Part shown: piece after piece, positions 1 through 7,440 of the stretch | Layout of the letters: the number at the start of each line of letters is the position of its first letter | Numbering within the stretch: position 1 is the stretch's first letter | Assembly: GCA_002315195.1 (NCBI GenBank) | Contig: DCGD01000092.1 | Location: forward strand, 1-13,631 | From: Prevotellaceae bacterium UBA1787 | GTDB taxonomy: Bacteria > Bacteroidota > Bacteroidia > Bacteroidales > Bacteroidaceae | DNA: 13,631 nt | Direction of reading: 5' to 3' | The notes under the pieces: generated by a model | What the model saw: the letters and a program-made list of their open reading frames with translations, nothing else | Database searches by the model: none | What the model was told of the DNA's origin: nothing | Program-made: the position numbers and the translations under genes

Positions 1-2807
1 TTAAGGGTGGTATGAACGTCATTCTGGAGGTTTCCGTTCCTGAAGTAATCAAGACTTTGGCCGACCACTCCGATGATCCATTATTCAAGAAAGCCATCGA
101 TCAAGCTACAGCTGAAGCCGTCAAGAGTCAGTCTGATTTTATCACGTTGTTTGTAAAGGATTTTCAGGAAATAGCCGGAAAGGACAAGCTTTGTACCATC
201 TTTGCTACTCAGCAGTTGAAGGGCAAGGTAAACACCCGCAGCACGGACTCTGAGATTACAAGTGCATTGAGAAGCGAGGTCAAGTCGGCCGTTGACAATG
301 CATACAATGTCATCCGCACCCGTATTGACCAATTTGGTGTCGCGCAACCGAACATCCAAAATCTCGAAGGTCAGATGGGGCGTATCATGGTGGAAATGCC
401 CGGTATCAAAGAACCCGAACGAATTCGTAAATTGCTTCAGGGAAGCGCCAACTTGGAATTTTGGGAGACATACGACGCTACGAATATCACTCCCTTGCTT
501 AACAACCTTGATCGCAAATTGGCGGAAATAAATGCTGTTGCTACTACCGATACTACCGCGGTGGCAGACAATGCAAAGACAGCCGATGCTGCCGCTACTA
601 CCGAAAGTGACAGCCTTGCGCAGACCGCCCAGGACAAGGCTGCTTTGTTGGCTGAAATGAATAAGGAAAATGCGGTAGGCAAAGAGAACACCGCTGCAGA
701 TGAAGCAGCCCGTAAGGCTCATCCATTGGCTTCCGTATTGTCGTTCGCTCCATCGCAGGCGCGTGGCTGTGTCGTAGGTTATGCCTTGGCTCGTGATACG
801 GCTGAGGTCAATAATATGATCAATTCGGAATATGCACAGGGTATATTTCCCGAAGATTTGAGTTTGAAGTGGGGTGTCAAGCCTTCAGAAATGTCAACCA
901 AGGCGGAAATATTTGAACTCTATGCCATTCGTTTGACTGGACGTAATGGGAAGGCGCCACTTGAGGGTGAGGTGGTGACAGATGCCAAGGCGGATTTCGA
1001 CCAGTTCGGACGTCCCGCTGTAAGTATGTCAATGAACACGGATGGAGCCCGCACTTGGGCGCAGTTGACAAAGAAGAATGTTGGACATGCCATCGCCATC
1101 GTGCTTGACAACCTGGTTTACAGCGCGCCGAACGTGCAGAATGAGATTACGGGTGGTAATTCTTCCATTACGGGTAACTTTACGACGGAGGATACCAAGG
1201 ACTTGGCGAACGTATTGAATTCAGGTAAGATGCCTGCCCCGGCGCACATCGTACAGGAAGAAATTGTGGGTCCTTCACTCGGTCAGGAATCCATCAACCA
1301 GGGTGTGGTTTCATTCATCGTCGCGTTTATCCTTTTGATGATTTACATGTGCGGTGTTTACGGCTTTATCCCGGGCATGGTAGCCAACGGAGCCTTGATA
1401 TTGAATTTCTTCTTTACGCTCGGTGTTCTCACCTCATTCCAAGCCGCTTTGACAATGTCCGGAATTGCCGGTATGGTGCTTTCTCTCGGTATGGCAGTGG
1501 ATGCGAACGTGCTTATATATGAACGTACGAAGGAGGAACTTGCGCGTGGTAAAGTATTGAGGAATGCACTTGCCGATGGTTATGGAAATGCTTTCAGCGC
1601 CATCATCGACTCAAACGTGACGTCCATCATTACGGGTATTATTCTCTTCAACTTTGGTACAGGACCTATTCGTGGTTTCGCTACGACTTTGATTATTGGT
1701 TTGCTCGCATCTTTGTTTACCGCCGTTTGGATGACTCGTTTGGTTTATGAATATCAGTTGAACAAAGACAAGTGGTCCAACTTGACGTTTGTAACTTCGT
1801 TGTCAAAGAACTTTTTGAAGAAACCTCAGTATCGCTTCATGAGCGCATACAAAGTTTCATTTATGGTATTCGCTACATTTATCGTTATCTGTCTTGCAAG
1901 TTTTGGTATTCGTGGATTGAGTAAGGGCATAGATTTCTCCGGCGGACGTAATTTTGTTGTTCAGTTCGAGCAGGAAGTAGAGCCCGAAACCGTAACCAAT
2001 TTGCTGCAAAAGGAAGTAGGTGATGCCACGGTTTCATGTATCGCGCTTGGAACGGACCACAAGACCATCCGTGTGACTACCAACTACCGTATCGAGGAAG
2101 AGAGTGTAGAGATAGATTCTGAAATCGAGGAATTCCTTTACAATGCGTTGAGCAAAGGTAAGTTGCTTGCAGAAGATGTGACGCTTGAACGCTTCATCGA
2201 CCGTGACAACCGTGCCGGAGGTTCCATCATCAGTTCACAGAAAGTGGGTCCTTCCATTGCAAAGGATGTCACATACGGAGCAATCATAAGCGTTATCCTT
2301 GCTTTGGGTGCTATCTTTATCTATATTTTGATACGTTTCCGCAATGTGGCATTCTCCATTGGTAGTACGGTTGCCTTGACTTGTGACGCTATCCTTATCA
2401 TTGGTACATATTCACTTTTGTGGGGAGTACTTCCATTCTCATTGGAAATTGACCAAACATTCATCGGCGCCATCCTGACCTGTATCGGTTACTCCATCAA
2501 CGACAAGGTGGTTGTATTTGACCGTATTCGTGAGTTCTTGCACTTGTATCCCAAGCGCGACCGTCAACTCCTGTTCAACCAATCATTGAACACCACGTTG
2601 GCGCGTACCTTGAATACTTCTATTTCCACGTTGATTGTATTGCTTTGCATCTTCATCTTTGGTGGAGACAGTATCCGCAGTTTTGCATTTGCAATGATTC
2701 TCGGTGTGGTTTACGGTACATGCTCTTCAATATTCCTTGCCGCTCCGTTGGCATATTTGACATTGGGTCACAAGATGAAGGAAGATAAAGTTGAAACCGT
2801 AGCATAA
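1..2807 (+). CDS. secDF: SecDF fusion, protein-export membrane protein (5' end missing)
   Basis: Subunit of the inner-membrane Sec accessory complex that uses the proton gradient to pull secreted proteins through SecYEG. The reading frame is open at the left edge: codons from base 3 read KGGMNVILEV, the conserved SecD stretch after the first membrane helix, so the ATG at base 12 is internal and the true start lies outside. Counting from that Met: the large periplasmic P1 region runs to about residue 425, SecD membrane helices follow with GMAVDANVLIYER at 493-505, SecF begins near 605 with GIDFSGG at 639-645, and IGYSINDKVVVFDRIRE at 825-841 is the SecF signature. Asp497, Asp831 and Arg838 occupy positions expected for proton coupling. 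Fusion into one chain is usual in Bacteroidota. An Ala/Thr-rich insert sits at residues 174-237. The downstream hairpin ends the transcript. Identity is certain; only the N-terminus is absent. Confidence 0.97.
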   Translation, partial: KGGMNVILEVSVPEVIKTLADHSDDPLFKKAIDQATAEAVKSQSDFITLFVKDFQEIAGKDKLCTIFATQQLKGKVNTRSTDSEITSALRSEVKSAVDNAYNVIRTRIDQFGVAQPNIQNLEGQMGRIMVEMPGIKEPERIRKLLQGSANLEFWETYDATNITPLLNNLDRKLAEINAVATTDTTAVADNAKTADAAATTESDSLAQTAQDKAALLAEMNKENAVGKENTAADEAARKAHPLASVLSFAPSQARGCVVGYALARDTAEVNNMINSEYAQGIFPEDLSLKWGVKPSEMSTKAEIFELYAIRLTGRNGKAPLEGEVVTDAKADFDQFGRPAVSMSMNTDGARTWAQLTKKNVGHAIAIVLDNLVYSAPNVQNEITGGNSSITGNFTTEDTKDLANVLNSGKMPAPAHIVQEEIVGPSLGQESINQGVVSFIVAFILLMIYMCGVYGFIPGMVANGALILNFFFTLGVLTSFQAALTMSGIAGMVLSLGMAVDANVLIYERTKEELARGKVLRNALADGYGNAFSAIIDSNVTSIITGIILFNFGTGPIRGFATTLIIGLLASLFTAVWMTRLVYEYQLNKDKWSNLTFVTSLSKNFLKKPQYRFMSAYKVSFMVFATFIVICLASFGIRGLSKGIDFSGGRNFVVQFEQEVEPETVTNLLQKEVGDATVSCIALGTDHKTIRVTTNYRIEEESVEIDSEIEEFLYNALSKGKLLAEDVTLERFIDRDNRAGGSIISSQKVGPSIAKDVTYGAIISVILALGAIFIYILIRFRNVAFSIGSTVALTCDAILIIGTYSLLWGVLPFSLEIDQTFIGAILTCIGYSINDKVVVFDRIREFLHLYPKRDRQLLFNQSLNTTLARTLNTSISTLIVLLCIFIFGGDSIRSFAFAMILGVVYGTCSSIFLAAPLAYLTLGHKMKEDKVETVA

Positions 2808-2863
2808 ATAATATAGTTTAAACTTAGGAGTAGATTACTACTTCGGTGTATCTGATACTTTTG

Positions 2864-2898
2864 AGGCATGCCATCTGCTGATGGCATGCCTTGTTTTT
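2864..2898 (+). terminator. Intrinsic terminator of secDF
   Basis: Perfect 12-bp stem AGGCATGCCATC / GATGGCATGCCT with a 4-nt loop (TGCT), followed by TGTTTTT. It lies 56 nt after the secDF stop codon and separates secDF from the restriction-modification block. Confidence 0.9.
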
Positions 2899-2930
2899 GA
2901 TGTATGTTCTAATATCATAACGAATATTTT

Positions 2931-3040
2931 TCATAGTGGACGCTAAAGCCTAAAAGCTGACATAAACATGGTTTCATACGTTCGTGTTTCAATACTTTAT
3001 GAATAATATGTAATGTTTTAGGCTTTACAAAACACTATGA
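2931..3040. repeat. Pair of imperfect 25-bp inverted arms around a 60-bp spacer
   Basis: Arms at 2931-2955 and 3016-3040 are inverted copies of each other. The outer 8 bp (TCATAGTG) and inner 12 bp (TAAAGCCTAAAA) match exactly, and a 5-bp segment between them differs, giving 20 of 25 matches. The 60-bp spacer holds no ORF and no clear TAnnTTTG promoter. The remainder of the 2899-3118 gap is AT-rich with no other structure that I can identify. The role is unknown: possible remnant of a small mobile element, recombination site pair or structured leader. Confidence 0.7.
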
Positions 3041-3118
3041 TTAATATTATTTTAGAATGTTTCTGTACATTATTGAATTTAAAAAAATCATTTTTTTAGT
3101 TAAGAATACAAAAAATCA

Positions 3119-3146
3119 TTGTCGTTATCTTTTTTTATTACCTTTG
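3119..3146 (+). promoter_or_regulatory. Bacteroidota-type promoter of the restriction-modification pair
   Basis: TACCTTTG at 3139-3146 matches the -7 consensus TAnnTTTG. A TTG at 3119-3121 lies 17 nt upstream as a possible -33 element. Transcription would start near 3152, leaving about 30 nt of leader before the ATG at 3182. This placement argues against translation starting at the upstream in-frame TTG at 3119. Confidence 0.6.
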
Positions 3147-3181
3147 CAAACAAATTGTACTTGTTATTTGAAAATGAAATT

Positions 3182-4399
3182 ATGAACAACGACAACGAGC
3201 AACTTTCAGCAGATTTGAGTTTGCATTTAGCTCAAGATGAACCATTGCGTGGAAGATGTATGGACGATGCAGTAATCAGATGCATTGGTGCTGATATATG
3301 TGGCATTGATATCGTGCTTGGAAAACGAGTGTTGGCAGTTCATATTGAAAACCAAAAAATCATTCTTCTAACAAAAGCGGTTACATATTTGGGTAATCCA
3401 CATCCGTTGTTCAAAAAACGAGTGCAATTACCTACATGGTATAAAGAATTTGCAAACGACCTCGCTGCACATGAACTGAATTATTCTATTTGCCTTCTTG
3501 GTGTTTATCATTATCAAGGTAATATTGTGTTCGTGCACTTTGAAGAATCTGAATATCTTGAAAGAGAAATGCACAATTCCTCTGCACATGTTTACGTGAA
3601 TGATTTGTATCAGGCAATGAGATATGGCATTTTCCATAAAATAGATGCCAATGGGAATAATGTTGCAACAATAAGAAGCAATAGAATTCGTGATTATCTG
3701 CTCGGAAATGAACAGACTGATATTAACATTTTTGAACTTTTCAGACGTTTCAATAACGGATTTACTTTTGGTGAATGGTTATATGCATTAGATGCAATTC
3801 GTGAAATGCACGCTGGAGAGTGGTCAAAGTGGCAAGAAACAGAATGGGCAGGTTGGTTTTTAGAATATCGGTATAACAAGTTCACTATTGACAACAATGT
3901 AACAAATAAGATGCGTTACATTTCACAAAAGCGGGATGGTGAATGGGATTTTGATATTAGATTTGAAGAAGATGATTTTTATGGTGATTTAAAAGCAAGT
4001 GACGTGACAAAACATGAAGCGCCTGGCAATGACAAACAAAATCTTACCGAATGCATTTGTCAGCATGATAAATTTTGGTATGTGATATATGAACACGAAA
4101 CAATTAAAGATATATCACAAAATGGAATTGCATCAGCAGAACGCGTACGTTATATTCGTAGTGTAGATTCGTCATTTGATAAACCAGAAACATCGTACAT
4201 TTCTCGTATGAAACATAGCGTGCGTTTTACGAATATGTACATCATCGAATTAAACAGAATTAATTTTCGTGAAGTATTGTGCGACTTTAACCAAGGACGT
4301 CAACCGGACGGAAAAGCGCGAAAGATAAAATTCATGATAAACAAACGTAACATTGAAAACTTTGTTGTTTTCAGATACTCATATAGAACAAATGAATAA
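3182..4399 (+). CDS. Putative type II restriction endonuclease (PD-(D/E)xK-like), partner of the downstream methyltransferase
   Basis: Protein of 405 residues starting MNNDNEQLS. I chose the ATG at 3182 because the longer in-frame start (TTG, 3119) would sit inside the promoter. I do not recognise the family with certainty. What is visible: a mixed alpha/beta N-terminal half without a clear motif, then a helix-like WAGWFLEYRYNKF at 223-235 with Glu228, followed by WDFDIRFEEDDFYGDLKAS at 255-273. The latter ends in Asp269-Leu-Lys271, which fits the D...(D/E)xK core of PD-(D/E)xK nucleases with Glu228 and Asp257 or Asp259 as further metal ligands. There are no membrane segments or signal peptide. 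It overlaps the methyltransferase by 8 nt, so the two are co-transcribed and probably translationally coupled. Sampled stretches are about 35% GC against about 50% in the glp genes. The restriction role rests mainly on context; the target sequence is unknown. Confidence 0.65.
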   Translation: MNNDNEQLSADLSLHLAQDEPLRGRCMDDAVIRCIGADICGIDIVLGKRVLAVHIENQKIILLTKAVTYLGNPHPLFKKRVQLPTWYKEFANDLAAHELNYSICLLGVYHYQGNIVFVHFEESEYLEREMHNSSAHVYVNDLYQAMRYGIFHKIDANGNNVATIRSNRIRDYLLGNEQTDINIFELFRRFNNGFTFGEWLYALDAIREMHAGEWSKWQETEWAGWFLEYRYNKFTIDNNVTNKMRYISQKRDGEWDFDIRFEEDDFYGDLKASDVTKHEAPGNDKQNLTECICQHDKFWYVIYEHETIKDISQNGIASAERVRYIRSVDSSFDKPETSYISRMKHSVRFTNMYIIELNRINFREVLCDFNQGRQPDGKARKIKFMINKRNIENFVVFRYSYRTNE

Positions 4400-5576
4400 G
4401 TTTAGTTTTATAGATTTATTTTGTGGAATTGGTGGTTTTCATCAGGCAATGACATCACTTGGCGGAAAATGTGTATTTGCTAGTGATATAGATGAAGATT
4501 GTCGTAAAACATATAAATCAAATTATAATATTGAACCTGTTGGAGATATTACAAAAATTAATGCATGTGATATTCCTGCACATGATGTTTTGTGTGCAGG
4601 TTTTCCATGTCAGGCATTTTCAAAAGCAGGCAAACGACTAGGATTTGAAGATGAAACAAAGGGAACATTGTTCTTTGAAATTTGCCGAATATTGGAATTT
4701 CACAAACCAAAATTTGCATTGCTTGAAAATGTACGCAATTTGGCGTCTCACGACAAAGGGAACACATGGCATGTTATACACGACAAGTTGGAAGAATTAG
4801 GTTATAATTTGTTGTCCGAACCTGTTATCTTCTCACCACATTATATTGGAATTCCTCAACATCGCGAGCGCGTATATATTATGTGCATACGAAAAGATTT
4901 GGGAAATGTTAAACCTTTTATATTTGATAAAAAGGAAATAGTGCAATGTAGTATTGACTCTATATTACAAGATGACAATGAGATTGAAAACATTGATAGT
5001 TATCGTATTTCAAAAGAACAAGAAAATTTGATTGATTTATGGAACGAATTTATACAGAATATCAAAGTTGACAAATTGCCTGGTTTTCCAATATGGTCGG
5101 AACGTTTATGTGATTTAGACTTACACGAAGACTTGTCACAATATCCTGCATGGAAACAAAATTTCATTCTTAAAAACAACCAACTTTATTGTGACAATCG
5201 CAGGTTCATTGATAAGTGGTTAAAGAAAGCACAACAAAACCCTCTGTTTTTTGGTGCAAAAGCAAAATTAGAATGGCAGGCGGGACAAACTGAAACACCA
5301 AACATTTGGGATCAGATTTTTCAATTCCGTCCATCGGGCATACGCGTGAAAGTCAATACGTATTTTCCTGCACTCGTTGCTATTGTACAGACATCAATAA
5401 TAGGTTCAAGAAGAAGGTTTTTGACGCCGCATGAATGTGCTCGATTACAAAATTTTCCCGAATCTTTTGTTCCTGATGTTAAACAACCACAAGCATATAA
5501 ACAATTTGGAAATGCTGTAAATGTTAGTATTGTTAAATATTTTGCTGAGTATATGTTTAATTCAGTTTATGAATAA
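4392..5576 (+). CDS. DNA (cytosine-5-)-methyltransferase
   Basis: Transfers a methyl group from S-adenosylmethionine to carbon 5 of cytosine within a specific DNA site, protecting it from the companion endonuclease. Length is 394 residues from the ATG at 4392 (MNKFSFIDLF), a start typical of the family; an upstream TTG at 4353 would only add 13 residues. All main motifs are present: I DLFCGIGGF (8-16), IV GFPCQAFS (70-77) with catalytic Cys73, VI ENVRN (112-116), VIII QHRERVYIM (156-164), IX RFLTPHECARLQ (342-353) and X QFGNAVNVSIV (371-381). The region from about 215 to 330 between VIII and IX is the target-recognition domain and includes LEWQAG and FRPSGIRVK. The gene appears intact. Its AT-rich composition (one 60-base row is 22% GC) suggests transfer. 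No C-protein gene is seen. The recognition sequence cannot be read from the protein by eye. Confidence 0.95.
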   Translation: MNKFSFIDLFCGIGGFHQAMTSLGGKCVFASDIDEDCRKTYKSNYNIEPVGDITKINACDIPAHDVLCAGFPCQAFSKAGKRLGFEDETKGTLFFEICRILEFHKPKFALLENVRNLASHDKGNTWHVIHDKLEELGYNLLSEPVIFSPHYIGIPQHRERVYIMCIRKDLGNVKPFIFDKKEIVQCSIDSILQDDNEIENIDSYRISKEQENLIDLWNEFIQNIKVDKLPGFPIWSERLCDLDLHEDLSQYPAWKQNFILKNNQLYCDNRRFIDKWLKKAQQNPLFFGAKAKLEWQAGQTETPNIWDQIFQFRPSGIRVKVNTYFPALVAIVQTSIIGSRRRFLTPHECARLQNFPESFVPDVKQPQAYKQFGNAVNVSIVKYFAEYMFNSVYE

Positions 5577-5714
5577 CATTTGTTTAGTGACTTACTGAGG
5601 TCTTAACGCATTTGCAAGAGTCAGAAAATAATCGAAAGTCAAATAATAGTGTCATTTCAGCGAGGGTGAATGAATTTAATTTGGTTTTGATTAAGAAAAT
5701 ATAACAAATAGTTG

Positions 5715-5722
5715 TATTTTTG
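5715..5722 (+). promoter_or_regulatory. Candidate -7 element for the glycerol-phosphate operon
   Basis: TATTTTTG matches TAnnTTTG, 49 nt ahead of the glpD ATG. The nearest TTTG upstream (5686-5689) is 25 nt away, longer than usual, so the -33 element is uncertain. The gap 5577-5771 shows no clear terminator for the methyltransferase gene, so read-through into glpD is possible. Confidence 0.45.
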
Positions 5723-5771
5723 TAATCTTTATGTTTTCATATCCTTAAATACATAATAATTTATACAAGTC

Positions 5772-7337
5772 ATGAAGCGCGAAGAGCAGCTGAGGAAAGT
5801 TGAAAATCCTGACAAGGTGTGGGATTTTGTCGTAATCGGTGGCGGTGCCACTGGTTTGGGGTGTGCTGTGGATGCCGCCACCCGTGGTTATAGTGTCGCC
5901 CTGTTTGAAAAGGACGATTTTGCAAAATGCACTTCAAGCCGCAGCACCAAATTGGTGCACGGTGGTGTGCGCTATCTCCAAAAGGGCGATGTCAAGTTGG
6001 TTCTTGAAGCGTTGAGAGAACGTGGAAGAATGAAAGAGAATGCCCCTCATTTGGTAAAGGATCAAGCTTTCGTTATTGCCAACTATCGTCATTGGGACAA
6101 TTTCCTGTATTTCTGCGGCTTGGTATTTTATGACATACTGTCTTTCGGTTTTGGATATGGACGTTCGCGCTTCATAGGTAAGGAAACGGTGTTGAAATAT
6201 CTGCCTACTTCCATCAAGAAAGGATTGAAAGGCGGTATCGTGTATCATGACGGACAGTTTGACGACTCGCGCATGGCGATAAACCTGGCGCAAACCTGTG
6301 TTGAAAACGGAGGCTGCGTGTTGAATCATGCCGAGGTCGAAACCATTCAGCACGATACCAACGGCAAGGTATGCGGTGTGACCGTAACCGACAAGGAAAC
6401 GGGCAAGACGTACGAGGTCAAGGCCAAGAGCATTATCAACGCCGCGGGCATTTTCGTTGACGACATCATGCAGATGGATGAGCCGGGCAAGCCGGCAATG
6501 GTGAAGCCGAGTCAAGGGGTTCATCTTGTGTTGGACATGAAATTTCTGCAGAGCGACAAAGCATTGATGGTACCCAAGACCTCCGATGGTCGGGTGTTGT
6601 TTGCCGTACCTTGGCACAATCGGGTAGTCGTGGGTACAACCGACATTCTGCGTGAAAAGCCGGAGAGTGAGCCGAAGGCTTTGGAAGAAGAAATAAAGTT
6701 CATTCTTGATACTGCCGGCCTATATATGGATCCCGCACCGACAAGAAAGGATATCGTTTCCGTGTTTGCAGGTCAGCGCCCATTGGCGGCACCCAAGAAA
6801 GAAGGTGCGAGTACGAAGGAAATATCCCGCAGTCATAAAATCATAGTGTCAGACAATGACATGATTACCATCACCGGCGGCAAGTGGACTTCCTACCGGT
6901 TGATGGCCGAAGACACCATCGACAAGGCAATAGAACTTGGCAAAGTTTCGTCACGCAAATGTGTTACGGTAGGTTTCCATGTTCACGGCTATCGCAAGAA
7001 TCCTGACCTGACAAACCACCTCTATATCTATGGCAGTGACGAGGAATATATCCACCAATTGGAAAAGCAAAATCCCGCCTATGCCAAGAAACTCTCAAGC
7101 AAATTTGACTATACCGTAGCGGAGGTCATTTGGGCCGTCCGTGAAGAAATGGCGCGTACAATCGAAGACGTGTTGGCGCGCCGCGTACGCATGCTTTACA
7201 TAGATTCAAAGGAAGCCGTAGCCGTGGCTCCCAAAGTAGCCGCCATCATCGCCTCGGAATTGGGCTACGACAAGGCTTGGGAAGAGAAACAAGTGAAATC
7301 GTTTACGGAAACAGCTTCCAGATATATTGTTGAGTGA
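5772..7337 (+). CDS. glpD: FAD-dependent glycerol-3-phosphate dehydrogenase
   Basis: Oxidises sn-glycerol-3-phosphate to dihydroxyacetone phosphate and passes electrons to the quinone pool as a peripheral inner-membrane enzyme. The 521-residue length fits the aerobic single-subunit GlpD type. The N-terminal FAD-binding Rossmann motif GGGATG lies at 23-28 with acidic Glu46 at the end of the second strand. SSRSTKLVHGGVRYL (55-69) and YHDGQFDDSRM (158-168) are conserved family segments. INAAGIFVDD (222-231), FAGQRPL (332-338) and TGGKWTSYR (368-376) complete the FAD and substrate region, and a helical C-terminal domain follows. The ATG at 5772 is the only good start. It heads the locus; a transporter of the GlpT family follows after 103 nt, supporting a role with imported glycerophosphate. 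No glycerol kinase is in view. Family assignment is firm; glpA-like naming is possible in some Bacteroidales annotations. Confidence 0.95.
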   Translation: MKREEQLRKVENPDKVWDFVVIGGGATGLGCAVDAATRGYSVALFEKDDFAKCTSSRSTKLVHGGVRYLQKGDVKLVLEALRERGRMKENAPHLVKDQAFVIANYRHWDNFLYFCGLVFYDILSFGFGYGRSRFIGKETVLKYLPTSIKKGLKGGIVYHDGQFDDSRMAINLAQTCVENGGCVLNHAEVETIQHDTNGKVCGVTVTDKETGKTYEVKAKSIINAAGIFVDDIMQMDEPGKPAMVKPSQGVHLVLDMKFLQSDKALMVPKTSDGRVLFAVPWHNRVVVGTTDILREKPESEPKALEEEIKFILDTAGLYMDPAPTRKDIVSVFAGQRPLAAPKKEGASTKEISRSHKIIVSDNDMITITGGKWTSYRLMAEDTIDKAIELGKVSSRKCVTVGFHVHGYRKNPDLTNHLYIYGSDEEYIHQLEKQNPAYAKKLSSKFDYTVAEVIWAVREEMARTIEDVLARRVRMLYIDSKEAVAVAPKVAAIIASELGYDKAWEEKQVKSFTETASRYIVE

Positions 7338-7375
7338 TATTTTGCGTTGGTCAAGGATAACCTTTCTCTTCAATT

Positions 7376-7383
7376 TATTTTTG
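7376..7383 (+). promoter_or_regulatory. Possible internal -7 element ahead of glpT
   Basis: TATTTTTG fits TAnnTTTG 57 nt before the glpT ATG, but no -33 TTTG lies at normal distance. It is also the loop and right arm of a small inverted repeat, CTTCAA/TTGAAG (7368-7386). A promoter here would allow the last four genes to be expressed apart from glpD. The evidence is weak. Confidence 0.25.
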
Positions 7384-7406
7384 AAGTCAAATTTCCAAAC
7401 TTAAAT

Positions 7407-7437
7407 CAAACATTTTGAAGTTCCTCCAAACATTTTG
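7407..7437 (+). repeat. Two direct copies of CAAACATTTTG, 20 bp apart, before glpT
   Basis: Exact 11-bp copies at 7407-7417 and 7427-7437. The second ends 3 nt before the glpT ATG, where a ribosome or regulator would bind. The period of 20 bp is about two helical turns. It could be a regulator site or chance in AT-rich DNA. Confidence 0.5.
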
Positions 7438-7440
7438 GTT

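Noticed and set aside
81..722. 213-aa minus-strand ORF inside secDF
   Set aside because: It is fully antisense to a well-conserved gene and has low-complexity, cysteine-rich content with no domain; it is a by-product of codon bias.
2829..2842. Small hairpin AGTAG-ATTA-CTACT after secDF
   Set aside because: It has only a 5-bp stem and no T tract; the strong terminator is at 2864-2898.
2931..3040. Integron attC site or phase-variable promoter as explanation of the inverted arms
   Set aside because: The ends lack the RYYYAAC and GTTRRRY core sites of attC, and the spacer holds no TAnnTTTG promoter in either orientation. The clear promoter lies outside the arms at 3119-3146.
2931..3040. Classical MITE with target-site duplication
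   Set aside because: The bases immediately outside the two arms do not form a matching direct duplication; only general AT-richness is shared.
3119..3181. N-terminal extension of the endonuclease from a TTG start
   Set aside because: The 21 extra residues would be encoded across the TAnnTTTG promoter; the ATG at 3182 fits the expected transcript.
5934..6617. 227-aa minus-strand ORF inside glpD
   Set aside because: It is antisense to conserved GlpD motifs, with no recognisable domain and no promoter or start context.
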